Assembly: GCA_903875225.1 (NCBI GenBank)
Contig: CAIQVJ010000032.1
Coordinates: 1 to 64,000, forward strand
Origin: an uncultured Pseudomonadota bacterium
GTDB taxonomy: Bacteria; Myxococcota_A; UBA796; SXON01
Direction: 5' to 3'
Length of the DNA stretch: 64,000 bases
The notes under the pieces were generated by a model. That model made no database searches. It saw only the letters and a program-made list of their open reading frames with translations, and was not told the origin of the DNA. A program made the translations under genes and the position numbers. How positions within the stretch are numbered: position 1 is the first letter of the stretch; every line of letters begins with the position of its first letter. This document shows positions 52,927-62,674 of the stretch, in pieces.

Positions 52927-53864
52927 TGCACGACGGCACCGGCGTCCTGATCACCGGCGGGAGCGGGTTCGTCGGGAGGGCGGTGGCGAGGGTGCTCCCA
53001 CGCGCACGAGCGCTGGCATCCCGCGACCTCGACCTCACGGACGGCGCGGCGGTTGCCTCGCGCATCGCCGAATGGCGGCCGGAGGTGGTCCTGCACCTTG
53101 CGGCGCGGGTGGGAGGCATCACCGCCAACATCGCCCTGCAGGCGGACTTCCTGATCGACAACCTGCGGATCGACGCCAACCTGATGGCGGCGCTCCGGGC
53201 GCACCCTCCCCGCCACTTCATCCCCATGCTGTCCACGTGCATGTACCCGGACCGGCTGGCGGACTCGTACTACCCGCTGGACGAGACCCGCGTCGAGGAC
53301 GGCCCCCCGCCCCCCACGAACGCGGCCTACGCCGCGGCAAAACGGGCCTTGTGGTATGGCGCACGGGCGCTGTACGCCCAGTACGGGGTTCCCTACACCG
53401 CGCTCATCCCCGCGAACCTGTACGGCCCGGGCGACCACTACGGCAGCGACAACAGTCATTTCCTTGCTGCAGCCATCACGAAGATCGAGGCTGCGCGCCG
53501 AAGCGGTGCCCCGAGCGTCTCGTTCATGGGGACGGGGCGGGCGCTGCGTCAGTACCTGCTGGTGGACGACCTCGCCCGCCTCGTGCAGGAGGTCGTCGCC
53601 GGGCCAGCCCACAACGCGACCTTCAACGTCGCACCCAGCGCGTGCCACACGATCGCGGACCTCACCCGCGCCGTCGCAGACGCGAGCGCGTATAGCGGAG
53701 AGATCCTGTTCACCGGCGCCGGACCGGACGGCCAGTACCGCAAGGACGTGACCTGCGAGCGGCTTCGGAGCGCGGTGCCGGCCTGGTCGCGGATCGAGAC
53801 CCCCCTGATCGAGGGGATAGAGCAGACGCTCACCTGGTACCGGACTCATGTGGCACCTCGCTAG
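52926..53864 (+). CDS. GDP-L-fucose/GDP-L-colitose synthase-like epimerase-reductase
   Basis: A 312-residue short-chain dehydrogenase of the WcaG/Fcl group. NADP-binding ITGGSGFVGRAV (about 9-20), a Ser-Thr-Cys segment STCMYPDR (about 107-113) equivalent to the Ser/Cys active-site loop of Fcl, and YAAAKR with the Y-x(3)-K pair. FMGTGRALRQYLLVDDLA matches the family's sugar-binding region. Normal length. The start is GTG 52926, overlapping the lipoprotein stop. Next to a ColD-like dehydratase and Gmd, it is more likely the GDP-colitose synthase (ColC) than fucose synthase, which would act on the same intermediate without ColD. Confidence 0.8.
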   Translation: MHDGTGVLITGGSGFVGRAVARVLPRARALASRDLDLTDGAAVASRIAEWRPEVVLHLAARVGGITANIALQADFLIDNLRIDANLMAALRAHPPRHFIPMLSTCMYPDRLADSYYPLDETRVEDGPPPPTNAAYAAAKRALWYGARALYAQYGVPYTALIPANLYGPGDHYGSDNSHFLAAAITKIEAARRSGAPSVSFMGTGRALRQYLLVDDLARLVQEVVAGPAHNATFNVAPSACHTIADLTRAVADASAYSGEILFTGAGPDGQYRKDVTCERLRSAVPAWSRIETPLIEGIEQTLTWYRTHVAPR

Positions 53865-55011
53865 CGACACGCTCGCTGCCAGCGACATCGATGCGCTCGC
53901 GGACTGGCTCCGCACGCATCCCCGGCTCACACAGGGCGAGCAGGTCCGCGCGTTCGAGCGGCAGTGGTCCTCGTGGCTCGGCTCGGCAGAGTCCGTGATG
54001 GTCTCCAACGGGTCCACGGCGAACTTCGCGTTGCTGGCCTGCACGGCGCGGAGAATCGGGAAGCGGCACCCCCGCGTGGGCGTGGCCGCGGTCACCTGGT
54101 CCACGAACGTGACGCCTGCGCTCCTGATGGGATGGCCCGTGACCGTGTTCGACGTGGATCCGCGCACGCTCGGGGTCGATGCAGAGCAGGTGTGCAGCGC
54201 GATGCGCAACGGCGATCTGGACATCCTGTTCGTCACCCACCTGCTCGGCCTGAACGCACTGTCACCCGCGATCGTGGAGACCGCGGCGGCCACCGGGGTC
54301 GCGCTCGTCGAGGACTGCTGCGAGGCGCACGGCGCCCGGTACGGCGCCCGGCGTGTCGGGACCGTAGGCCTCGGGTCGACCTTCTCGTTCTACTTCGGAC
54401 ACCACATGTCCACCATCGAAGGCGGGATGATCTGCACCGACGATCCCGCGTTCGCCGACGACCTGCGCCTGATGCGCGCCCATGGCCTCGCGCGCGAGAG
54501 CCACGACTTCGACGCCCTCGCCGCGCAACATCCGGAGATCGATCGACGTTTCCTCTTCGTCATGCCCGGCCTGAACTTCCGCTCGACCGAGCTCAACGCC
54601 TTTCTCGGCAAGCGCCAGCTGGCCCAGCTCGACGAACGGATCGGCGTGCGCAACCGGAACATGAGCACGTTCCTCGACCGCGTCCGGAATTCGCCGGTCG
54701 CCGGCGCGATCCGGACCGACTACGCGACCGAGGGCATGAGCTCCTTCGCGCTCCCGCTCGTCTCGCGCGACGCCGCCACGCACCGCCGGGTGCGGGAGAT
54801 CGTCGACCAGCTGGGCGTGGAGAGCCGACCCGTCGTCGCCGGGAACCTCGCACATCAGCCCATGCTCGCCGGGTACGACGTGACCGTGCGCCCCACGCCC
54901 GTCGCCGATCACGTGCACACGTGCGGGCTCTACGTCGGAAACGGACATCACGTCGGAGAACCCATGGTTCATCAGCTCGTCGACGGCCTGGTCGCGGGGC
55001 TCGCCACATGA
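53848..55011 (+). CDS. ColD-like GDP-4-keto-6-deoxymannose 3-dehydratase
   Basis: A 387-residue PLP enzyme of the DegT/DnrJ/EryC1/StrS superfamily. The usual Schiff-base Lys before the E/G-G segment is replaced by His: the motif reads [16 protein letters not shown], with His 185/186 aligned to the lysine. That substitution marks ColD, which removes the 3-hydroxyl of GDP-4-keto-6-deoxymannose; E1-type dehydratases also have it but carry an iron-sulfur cluster, and the required extra cysteines are not seen here. [12 protein letters not shown] is a family signature. Together with Gmd and the Fcl/ColC-like neighbour it gives GDP-L-colitose. It overlaps both neighbours. Confidence 0.82.
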   Translation: MWHLASDTLAASDIDALADWLRTHPRLTQGEQVRAFERQWSSWLGSAESVMVSNGSTANFALLACTARRIGKRHPRVGVAAVTWSTNVTPALLMGWPVTVFDVDPRTLGVDAEQVCSAMRNGDLDILFVTHLLGLNALSPAIVETAAATGVALVEDCCEAHGARYGARRVGTVGLGSTFSFYFGHHMSTIEGGMICTDDPAFADDLRLMRAHGLARESHDFDALAAQHPEIDRRFLFVMPGLNFRSTELNAFLGKRQLAQLDERIGVRNRNMSTFLDRVRNSPVAGAIRTDYATEGMSSFALPLVSRDAATHRRVREIVDQLGVESRPVVAGNLAHQPMLAGYDVTVRPTPVADHVHTCGLYVGNGHHVGEPMVHQLVDGLVAGLAT

Positions 55012-55994
55012 AGCGCGCCCTCATCACCGGCATCACCGGCCAGGACGGGAGCTACCTCGCCGAGCTCCTGCTCGCGAAGGGGTACCAGGTACACGGCATC
55101 ATCCGCCGCTCGTCCTCCTTCAACACCTCGCGCATCACCCACATGTTCGAGGAGCCCCAGGCGGAGGAGCAACGCCTCGTGCTCCACTACGGGGACGTGG
55201 CAGACGCCACGCGACTCGCGAGGCTGATCAGTCGCATCGAGCCCGACGAGATCTACAACCTCGCGGCCCAGAGCCAGGTGCGGGTGAGCTTCGACATCCC
55301 GGAGTACACCGCAGACATCACCGGCCTCGGCGCGATCCGTCTGCTCGAGGCGATCCGCGACGCACGGGTGCAATGCAGGTTCTACCAGGCATCGAGCTCC
55401 GAGATGTTCGGCTCGACACCCCCACCGCACCGTGAGGACACCCCGTTCCACCCCCGCTCGCCGTACGCGGTGGCCAAGCTCTACGCGCACTGGGCGACCA
55501 TCAACTACCGTGAGGCCTACGGGCTCCACGCGTCCACCGGAATCCTGTTCAACCACGAGTCCCCCCGCCGCGGCGAGACCTTCGTGACCCGCAAGATCAC
55601 CATGGCGATCCCGAAGCTGCTCAAGAAGGAGCAGCCGTTCCTCTACCTGGGCAACCTCTCCGCCCGCCGGGACTGGGGCCACGCCCGCGACTACATGGAA
55701 GCCGTCCACGCGATCGTGCAGCACGATGCCGCGGACGACTTCGTGATCGGGACCGGCGAGTCGCACTCCGTCGAGGACTTCCTCGACGTGGCATTCGGGC
55801 TCGTGAAGCTGGACTGGCACGACTATGTGCGCATGGACCCCCGGTACCTGCGTCCCTCCGAGGTGGAGACGCTCTGCGCAGACGCCACCAAGGCCCGCGA
55901 GGTGCTCGGTTGGCGCCCCCGCACGACGTTCCCCGAGCTGGTCCGCGAGATGGTCACGTCCGATCTCGCGGCAGCGAACATGTCACTCCCCTGA
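55008..55994 (+). CDS. gmd: GDP-mannose 4,6-dehydratase
   Basis: Converts GDP-mannose into GDP-4-keto-6-deoxymannose. The 328-residue protein has [15 protein letters not shown] (about 7-21), the [11 protein letters not shown] nucleotide region, [17 protein letters not shown] with the Y-x(3)-K pair, and [17 protein letters not shown]. All are diagnostic of Gmd. It overlaps the ColD-like gene by 4 bases (ATGA). GDP-mannose itself (ManB/ManC) must come from elsewhere in the genome. Length is slightly shorter than the typical 345-370 residues. Confidence 0.93.
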   Translation: MKRALITGITGQDGSYLAELLLAKGYQVHGIIRRSSSFNTSRITHMFEEPQAEEQRLVLHYGDVADATRLARLISRIEPDEIYNLAAQSQVRVSFDIPEYTADITGLGAIRLLEAIRDARVQCRFYQASSSEMFGSTPPPHREDTPFHPRSPYAVAKLYAHWATINYREAYGLHASTGILFNHESPRRGETFVTRKITMAIPKLLKKEQPFLYLGNLSARRDWGHARDYMEAVHAIVQHDAADDFVIGTGESHSVEDFLDVAFGLVKLDWHDYVRMDPRYLRPSEVETLCADATKAREVLGWRPRTTFPELVREMVTSDLAAANMSLP

Positions 55995-56007
55995 TGCGAG
56001 GCACCGG

Positions 56008-56694
56008 ATGCGGATCGGCCTCGCAATCCTGAACCGCAACGAGGAAGCCGCGCTTCCCAGCGTGCTGCCCCGGTTGCCTCGCGAATCGGTCGATCTCTGC
56101 TTTGCCGTGGACGGGGGGTCGACCGATGGATCCAGGGCGATCTTCGCGACCCACGGCATCGAGGTCCTGCCGGAAGCTTCCGCTGGCCGTGGCGAGGCGT
56201 TCCGCATCGCCTTCGACCACGCCCGCGGCAAGGTGGACGCTCTCGTGCTGTTCAGCGCAGACGGGAACGAGGAGCCCACCGACATCCCGCGCTTCCGGCC
56301 CGCGCTGGAGGCAGGTGCCGGGCTCGTCATCGCCTCGAGGATGCTCCCGGGCAGCGTGAACGAGGAGGACGGGAGCAGGCTCCCCATTCGGAAGTGGGCC
56401 AATCTCGCCTTCGGCGAGGCCGCCCACAGGCGGTGGGGAGCAGGACAGCCGAAGATCTCGGACCCGATCAACGGCTTTCGCGCGCTGACCGTGGCCGCCT
56501 GGGATCGCCTCCAGTTGGACGGTCGAGGCTACACCATCGAGTACCAGAGCTCCATCCGGGCCTACAAGCTCGGCCTCCCGGTGGCCGAGTTTCCCACGGT
56601 GGAAGGTCAACGCATCGGGGGGGAGTCCGGGGCACGATCCATCCCGACCGGACTCCGGTTCCTGCGCCTGCTGCTCTCCGAGGAACGCAGGTAG
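56008..56694 (+). CDS. Family 2 glycosyltransferase
   Basis: A 228-residue GT-A transferase similar to DPM1-type enzymes. IGLAILNRNEEAALPSVLP (N terminus), CFAVDGGSTDGS, VLFSADGNEEPTDI (metal-binding region) and DPINGFRALTVAAW with the later YTIEYQSSIRAYKLGL support the call. The ATG at 56008 has GAGG 8 bases upstream. It starts 13 bases after gmd and probably belongs to the same operon, so it may transfer a deoxy sugar or mannose to a lipid carrier. A convergent methyltransferase lies 10 bases away. Confidence 0.82.
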   Translation: MRIGLAILNRNEEAALPSVLPRLPRESVDLCFAVDGGSTDGSRAIFATHGIEVLPEASAGRGEAFRIAFDHARGKVDALVLFSADGNEEPTDIPRFRPALEAGAGLVIASRMLPGSVNEEDGSRLPIRKWANLAFGEAAHRRWGAGQPKISDPINGFRALTVAAWDRLQLDGRGYTIEYQSSIRAYKLGLPVAEFPTVEGQRIGGESGARSIPTGLRFLRLLLSEERR

Positions 56695-56704
56695 CGAAGC
56701 AGCT

Positions 56705-57496
56705 TCAGGAGGACCGGGCGCGCCCGGCGCCCCCCGCCCCACCGATCGGGATCGTGCTGGCGAAACCGGCCGGAAGTGCGAACGCGCGGGACAACGCGGG
56801 CGAGACGTAGGCCGAGGCCTCCACCGGAACCTCGAAGGGCAGCAGCTCGCCGGGGACCCCGAACGTCAACCCGTAGAGGCTCAGGGAGACCCGGTAGTGC
56901 ACCTCTGCAGGTCGCATCTGCGCGCCGAGGAGCCAGCGGGACAAGGGCCAGACCCCGGCAGTCACGACAGGCGCGGCGACGCGCGCGTACAGCGGCTCCG
57001 GGATCCGGGACAAGCCGCGCACCGCCAGCGTGAGCGCAAGCGGCTTCTCCCGCTGCAACAGCACGCGCACCTCCCCTCGCGCGTTGCAGAGCCGGGCCAT
57101 CCCGGCGAGGGAGGCCAGCCACGTGGACGACGGCGTGTAGGGGAGCACGCCCACGCAGGTGACGAGGTCGAAGTCCGCTTCCCCCAGACCGGTCAGGTTC
57201 CGCAGGTCCGCTTGCGCGTACCGGTCCGCCAGCTCTGGGAACCGGCGCTTCGCGTGCTCGACGCAGCGCTGCGCCACGTCGACGCCAAACGCGTCCGCGC
57301 CCAGATCGGTGAGCGCCCGCACCGACTCGCCGTTCCGACAGCCCACGTCCAACACCTTCAAGCCCGCGAGCGGACGATGCGAGGTGAACTTCTCCATCAT
57401 GTCCCGCGCAGTCGCCACCGAGAGCTCGAAGCCAGATGTCCGGTTGAACACGCGCACCGGAGGGACGATGCTCGGCCCTGCACGGCGCGGGCTCAT
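56705..57496 (-). CDS. SAM-dependent methyltransferase
   Basis: A 263-residue class I methyltransferase starting at ATG 57496. It has VLDVGCRNGESVRAL (SAM motif I, about 48-62), GVDVAQRCVEHA (motif after strand 2) and DFDLVTCVGVLPYTPSSTW (motif IV area). The C-terminal half, with LYGLTFGVPGELLPFEVPVE, is not typical and may hold the acceptor site. The start overlaps the HupE-like gene stop by 4 bases. It may methylate a sugar or small metabolite; no direct evidence. Confidence 0.8.
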   Translation of the reverse strand: MSPRRAGPSIVPPVRVFNRTSGFELSVATARDMMEKFTSHRPLAGLKVLDVGCRNGESVRALTDLGADAFGVDVAQRCVEHAKRRFPELADRYAQADLRNLTGLGEADFDLVTCVGVLPYTPSSTWLASLAGMARLCNARGEVRVLLQREKPLALTLAVRGLSRIPEPLYARVAAPVVTAGVWPLSRWLLGAQMRPAEVHYRVSLSLYGLTFGVPGELLPFEVPVEASAYVSPALSRAFALPAGFASTIPIGGAGGAGRARSS

Positions 57497-58497
57497 GTCC
57501 GCACCCGCTGCACGAGCCACACGAGCCCCGCCAGCGCGACCGCGACCGAGATCCCCGGCACCCCTCTCCGCTCCCACCAGGACGTCCTGCGGAGGAGGAG
57601 CAGCACCGGCATCGCCAGGGCCACGACAGTCGCCTGTCCCACCTCGACCCCCCCGTTGAACGAGACCAGTGCGAGCACCAGCGCATCCCGGGGCAGGCCC
57701 AGCTCGATCAGCAGGCCCGCAAAGCCGAAACCGTGGATCAAGCCCAGGAGGAACGTCACGATCACGCGCCTTTTCGGCGGAGGACGCCAGAAGTTCTCGA
57801 TGCCCACGAAGGCGATGGACGCCGCGATGGCGGGCTCGACGAACGCTGGCGAGAGGTGCACGATCCCAAGGGCCGCGAGGGAGAGGGTGATCGAATGGGC
57901 GACGGTGAACCCGGTGGTGATGAACAACATCGCCCGGAGGCTCGGGGCGGCGATCAGGAGCCCGAGCAGGAACAGCAGGTGGTCGTACCCTGTCCAGATG
58001 TGCTCGATGCCGAGCTTTCCGAACCGCAGACCGACATCCAGCGTGTCGGGCACGCCCGTGAATTCGGCGTGGGTGTGCGCGGCGTCCAGCACCGCGACGG
58101 ATTGGCCGAACGCCTCCACGTAGTGGCGGTGCCCCTGCTCCACGCCGGCGAGGAAGCTCGCGTCGTACGTCCCGTGTTCACCCCCGGGGCAGTGGACCAC
58201 GCTCCGGATCTCGACCCCGTCCCCCTCGACCCCGGAGATGAGGGGCTCGTCGATCGTGCAGGGGCCGCCGAGGTCGAGCCGGACCGAGTGCACGGTGAGG
58301 TCCGCGATGATGAGCCGCGACTCCTGCAGATCCGTGACCGGGAACTGCGCCTCCAGCTCAGGCCGCGCGATCGTGATCGTCAGGGAGTCCGCGTCGATGC
58401 GCGCGTAGGAGAGCCCGGGACGGTGAGCCAGGACACGGGGAACGAGCCATAAGAACACGTCCACCCGTAGCCCGGTCCCAGGATGCCGGCCGCGCAC
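57493..58497 (-). CDS. HupE/UreJ family membrane protein
   Basis: A 334-residue protein of the HupE/UreJ family of predicted metal or permease-like membrane proteins. The C-terminal half carries the diagnostic segments GIEHIWTGYDHLLFLLG, FTVAHSITLSLA, AFVGIEN, LLGLIHGFGFAGLL and FNGGVEVGQ. The first 130 residues form a periplasmic beta-domain. The start is GTG at 58497; a GTG at 58464 gives a shorter N terminus. The minus-strand hexamer TATAGC overlaps the plus-strand TATACT that serves the next gene, so the two genes may share a promoter core. Transported substrate unknown. Confidence 0.8.
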   Translation of the reverse strand: MRGRHPGTGLRVDVFLWLVPRVLAHRPGLSYARIDADSLTITIARPELEAQFPVTDLQESRLIIADLTVHSVRLDLGGPCTIDEPLISGVEGDGVEIRSVVHCPGGEHGTYDASFLAGVEQGHRHYVEAFGQSVAVLDAAHTHAEFTGVPDTLDVGLRFGKLGIEHIWTGYDHLLFLLGLLIAAPSLRAMLFITTGFTVAHSITLSLAALGIVHLSPAFVEPAIAASIAFVGIENFWRPPPKRRVIVTFLLGLIHGFGFAGLLIELGLPRDALVLALVSFNGGVEVGQATVVALAMPVLLLLRRTSWWERRGVPGISVAVALAGLVWLVQRVRT

Positions 58498-58507
58498 GAG
58501 GCTGCGC

Positions 58508-58513
58508 TATACT
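58508..58513 (+). promoter_or_regulatory. Candidate leaderless -10 (TATACT), shared with divergent gene
   Basis: TATACT ends exactly 6 bases before ATG 58520. On the opposite strand the same core reads TATAGC, 8 bases before the GTG at 58497. The 22-base intergenic region has no room for a Shine-Dalgarno sequence on either side. Confidence 0.5.
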
Positions 58514-58519
58514 GCACGG

Positions 58520-59701
58520 ATGCTCGCTCTGGCCCTCTTTTCGCCCCTCCTCGTCGCGCCCGCGGAGGCCGGACCGGTCTTCACCGAAGCGAGCGCGGAG
58601 GTGTACCTCGACGACAACGGGAACTGGCCGCGAGCCTACCCCTACAACGACGGGTGGATGGTGTTTCACGCCGGCGGGGGCGACTACCAGTTGACGCACG
58701 CGCACGCCGATCTCAGCCCCGACCGCACCGACGACCGGGCGCTCACCGGGCGCACCGATCTCAAGGACCACGACGTGCGGCCCTGCCCCGACGGCACGTT
58801 TCTCCACGTCGCCACCGCAGACTTCGTCCCCCAGGGCCACGACTCCGCATACTCCTGGCGCTACGATGCCGACGCCCACTTGATCAGCAACGGCACGATC
58901 GCCGAGGCCGACACGTCGGGCAGCGTGTACGTGGACATGCCCGGCGTATGTGGCAACCACTTCCAGGGAGCGTTGTTCGAGTACCCGCCTTCGTCCCCCG
59001 GGCGCTTCGTGGAGATCGGGCCTGACGGATCCCCCGGTGCGCTCCACGACATGGAGGGGTCCCCCGCGTCCAATGGTTCGTCGCTGCTCGAGGACCTTGA
59101 CGGCACGCTCTGGATCAGCGGTTCGCCGCCCCACGGCCCCTGGACCGACTTCTCCTTCGTGCACTACGACACCGCATTCAACCTGCTGGGATCGGTGGAG
59201 GTGCCCGTGGTGGACGCCGGGCAGACCGCCATCCAACCGCAGACGACCATCCGCGTGGGCAACACGTACATCGTTGCATACCTGTATTCGGCCTACTCCG
59301 AGTCGAAGGTCCTGGACCTCGCGCTCGCGGCGTTCGACCAGGACTGGAACCTGATCGACAACATCCAGCTCTCGGAGAACAGCGGCACGGTCGGCGGGAT
59401 GACACCCTACGTGGTGTACGACGGACACGGCTCCCTGCTCGCGCTCTATGCGAAGGACCTCCAGAACTACGCGTTCACGGTGACCCTCGACCCGAGCGTG
59501 TACGACGTGGTCGTCGACACCGGCACGCCCCCGGACACCTCGACGGACAGCCCGTCCGACAGCGAGAGCGGCTCGGACACCTGGGTGGACGCCAAACCGG
59601 GATGTGGCTGCGCGACATCAACGCCCGGCGGCCCGATGCTCGCCCTCATGATCGCGGGAGCCGCTGCGACCGCGTGCCGAAGGCGGGATCTGGCCGGATA
59701 G
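58520..59701 (+). CDS. Secreted surface protein with MYXO-CTERM sorting signal
   Basis: A 393-residue exported protein. Signal peptide LALALFSPLLVAPAEA (cleavage near 17); the body is a beta-rich domain of unknown type, probably a propeller (repeated DLD/GTLW and YVVYDGHGSL patterns). The C terminus has a Thr/Ser/Asp-rich linker, then Cys-Gly-Cys (GCGCATSTPGG), a hydrophobic stretch (MLALMIAGAAATA) and a basic end (CRRRD). This is the MYXO-CTERM tripartite signal used in Myxococcota for processing by a rhombosortase-type or similar protease and surface attachment. The start ATG at 58520 is leaderless in appearance. Its function is unknown. Confidence 0.85.
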   Translation: MLALALFSPLLVAPAEAGPVFTEASAEVYLDDNGNWPRAYPYNDGWMVFHAGGGDYQLTHAHADLSPDRTDDRALTGRTDLKDHDVRPCPDGTFLHVATADFVPQGHDSAYSWRYDADAHLISNGTIAEADTSGSVYVDMPGVCGNHFQGALFEYPPSSPGRFVEIGPDGSPGALHDMEGSPASNGSSLLEDLDGTLWISGSPPHGPWTDFSFVHYDTAFNLLGSVEVPVVDAGQTAIQPQTTIRVGNTYIVAYLYSAYSESKVLDLALAAFDQDWNLIDNIQLSENSGTVGGMTPYVVYDGHGSLLALYAKDLQNYAFTVTLDPSVYDVVVDTGTPPDTSTDSPSDSESGSDTWVDAKPGCGCATSTPGGPMLALMIAGAAATACRRRDLAG

Positions 59702-59738
59702 AGGGCTACGACGGTGCGTTCGGGGAGCCCCGTGTTAA

Positions 59739-60515
<777 letters not shown>

Positions 60516-60529
60516 CCGCGAGACCTCCG

Positions 60530-61093
60530 ATGCAAAACGAATACCTCAAGTCCATGCAGGACGACATGAACAAGACGATCGACGCCCTCAAGCGTGATCT
60601 GATCGGCGTTCGCACCGGGCGCGCCTCGCCGGCCCTGGTGGAGAACCTGCAGGTGACTGTCGCGAGCTACGGTTCGACGATGCCCTTGCGGGACATCGCC
60701 GGGATCACGGCCCCGGATCCCCGCATGATCGTGGTCAATCCCTGGGACAAGGGCACGATCCAGGACATCGAGCGCGCCATCGCCACCTCGGGACTCGGGT
60801 TCAACCCGTCCAACGACGGCGTGGTCGTGCGCATCCCCATCCCGCCCCTCACCGGCGACCGCCGGCAGGGCCTGGTCAAGATCGTCAAGCAGCACGCCGA
60901 GGAGGCCAAGGTGCGCGTCCGCGGTGTCCGCCGCGAGTACAACGAGATGTTCAAGGCGCTCTCCGACGACGGCGACATGACCGAGGACGAGCTGAAACGC
61001 GTGCTGGAGAAGGTGCAGAAGGCCACCGACGAGCACGTCAAGAAGGTGGACGACATCTGCAACGCGAAGGAGAAAGAGGTCCTGGAGGTCTGA
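60530..61093 (+). CDS. frr: Ribosome recycling factor
   Basis: Splits post-termination ribosomes together with EF-G. The 187-residue sequence has the family pattern: MQDDMNKTIDALKRDLIGVRTGRAS at the start (helical domain I), LRDIAGITAPDPRMIVVNPWD, and RRQGLVKIVKQHAEEAKVRVR followed by a C-terminal coiled region. Standard length. It lies 14 bases after pyrH and its stop overlaps the uppS ATG (TGATG). Confidence 0.96.
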   Translation: MQNEYLKSMQDDMNKTIDALKRDLIGVRTGRASPALVENLQVTVASYGSTMPLRDIAGITAPDPRMIVVNPWDKGTIQDIERAIATSGLGFNPSNDGVVVRIPIPPLTGDRRQGLVKIVKQHAEEAKVRVRGVRREYNEMFKALSDDGDMTEDELKRVLEKVQKATDEHVKKVDDICNAKEKEVLEV

Positions 61094-61839
61094 TGGCCGC
61101 CGACCGACCCGGCGTGCCTCGCCACGTTGCCGTGATCATGGACGGCAACGGCCGCTGGGCGCAGGCGCGCGGACTGCCGAGGCTCCAGGGCCACGAAGAG
61201 GGCGCGAACAGCGTGCGCGAGATCACGCGAGCATGCCGCGAGAAGGGCATCGAAGCGCTCACCCTGTACAGCTTCTCCACCGAGAACTGGAAGCGCCCCG
61301 CCGACGAGGTCGCTGGCCTCATGGCGCTCCTCGCCCGGTACCTGGGGCAGGAGCGCGCGGAGATCCTCGACAACGGGGTTCGTCTCAACGCCATCGGACA
61401 GACCGACAAGCTCCCCGCGCCCGTCCGGCTCGCGCTCAAGGAGCTGATGCACGCCAGCCGGAAGAACGCGCGACCGGACAAGCCCGGAATGGTGCTCACC
61501 CTCGCGCTCTCCTACGGTGGGCGCGCCGAGATCGTCGAGGCCGCTCGCACGCTCGCGAAGCAGTGCCAGACCGGGCGCCTGCGCCCTGACGCCATCACCG
61601 AGGACCTGTTCAGCAACTCGCTCGGCACCGCCGGGCTGCCGGACCCGGATCTCCTCATCCGCACCTCCGGCGAGCTGCGCCTCTCCAACTTCCTGCTCTG
61701 GCAGCTCGCCTATGCCGAGATGTACGTGACGGAGACGCACTGGCCGGACTTCCGGCGCCCGCAGCTCGATCTGGCCCTCGCGGCCTACGGCGGGCGCGAG
61801 CGCAGGTTCGGCAAGACGGGAGCGCAGGTGAACGCGTGA
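61093..61839 (+). CDS. uppS: Isoprenyl transferase (undecaprenyl diphosphate synthase)
   Basis: Makes the C55 lipid carrier used for peptidoglycan and surface polysaccharides, which is relevant here because the neighbouring locus depends on it. The 248-residue protein has VAVIMDGNGRWAQARG (catalytic Asp), LYSFSTENWKRP, RTSGELRLSNFLLWQ and YAEMYVTETHWPDF. All are diagnostic. Translation is coupled to frr upstream and cdsA downstream. Confidence 0.96.
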   Translation: MAADRPGVPRHVAVIMDGNGRWAQARGLPRLQGHEEGANSVREITRACREKGIEALTLYSFSTENWKRPADEVAGLMALLARYLGQERAEILDNGVRLNAIGQTDKLPAPVRLALKELMHASRKNARPDKPGMVLTLALSYGGRAEIVEAARTLAKQCQTGRLRPDAITEDLFSNSLGTAGLPDPDLLIRTSGELRLSNFLLWQLAYAEMYVTETHWPDFRRPQLDLALAAYGGRERRFGKTGAQVNA

Positions 61840-62630
61840 AACAACGCCTCATCGCCGGCCTCACCGGCCTCGGGATCATCCTGCCCGGCCTCATCTGGGG
61901 TGGCGTGACCGCGATCGCGATCATCGTCGCGATCGCCCTGCTGATCTGCCTCGACGAGTTCGCCCGCATGGCCGCGCCCGACCACAAGAAGCTCGCCCTC
62001 GCGGTGCTGCTTCCCGTCGGCCTCGCCGTGCACCTCACCTGGACCTGGGCGCCGGAGGCCGCGCCCGTCGTCACCGCCATCGGGACCATGGCCGCGCTCG
62101 CCGTCCCGATGTTCGCAGTCTCCGAGGTGGAGATCGCCGCACAGTTGGCGATGCGCATCGGCTTCGGGCTAGTCTACACCCCGCTGCTGATGGCGCCGCT
62201 CGTGTGGCTGCGTCGGGAGCCCGATGGACTCGCGCTGGTCTTCCTCGTGCTCGCCGTCACCTGGCTCGGAGACACTGGCGCCTATTTTGCCGGTCGCTTC
62301 GCAGGAAAAACACCGCTCTTCCCGCGCGTGAGCCCCAAGAAGACCCGCGAGGGCGTCGTCGGAGGTGTGCTCGCCGCAGTGGTCGGCGCCTGCGTCGTCA
62401 AGGCCGTCGGGGGGCTCGACATCGGCTGGGCCGCGCTGGTCGGGCTCGCCGCCGTGCTCGACCTCGCGGGGGTGGTCGGAGACCTCACGGAGAGCCTGTT
62501 GAAGCGCGCCTTCGGCGTGAAGGACTCGGGCTGGATCATGCCCGGACACGGCGGGATCCTCGATCGCGTCGACGCGCTCTTGTTCACCGGCCCCCTGCTG
62601 TGGGGGTTCGTGCTGCTGCGGCATCTGTAG
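61836..62630 (+). CDS. cdsA: Phosphatidate cytidylyltransferase
   Basis: Forms CDP-diacylglycerol from phosphatidate and CTP. The 264-residue membrane protein (about 8 spans) ends with the family signature SLLKRAFGVKDSGWIMPGHG followed by GILDRVDAL, matching the conserved K-R-x(4)-K-D...H-G-G-x-x-D-R-x-D block. The start is GTG 61836, overlapping uppS by 4 bases. In many genomes dxr follows; here a beta-helix lipoprotein does. Confidence 0.96.
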   Translation: MKQRLIAGLTGLGIILPGLIWGGVTAIAIIVAIALLICLDEFARMAAPDHKKLALAVLLPVGLAVHLTWTWAPEAAPVVTAIGTMAALAVPMFAVSEVEIAAQLAMRIGFGLVYTPLLMAPLVWLRREPDGLALVFLVLAVTWLGDTGAYFAGRFAGKTPLFPRVSPKKTREGVVGGVLAAVVGACVVKAVGGLDIGWAALVGLAAVLDLAGVVGDLTESLLKRAFGVKDSGWIMPGHGGILDRVDALLFTGPLLWGFVLLRHL

Positions 62631-62641
62631 GCCGCACGGAA

Positions 62642-62658
62642 CCGCGCCTGGGGCGCGG
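62642..62658 (+). terminator. Hairpin after cdsA
   Basis: A perfect 7-bp stem (62642-62648 with 62652-62658, loop TGG) lies 11 bases after the cdsA stop, but without a T-run. Possible termination or pause signal. Confidence 0.35.
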
Positions 62659-62674
62659 CATGGTACGGTGAGGC

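Noticed and set aside
52926-53864. GDP-fucose synthase making GDP-L-fucose as the main product
   Set aside because: Cannot be excluded, but the overlapping ColD-like gene would divert the intermediate; ColC is a closer fit.
53848-55011. Sugar aminotransferase of the ordinary DegT type
   Set aside because: The essential lysine is replaced by His, so amino-group transfer is unlikely; ColD-type dehydration fits better.
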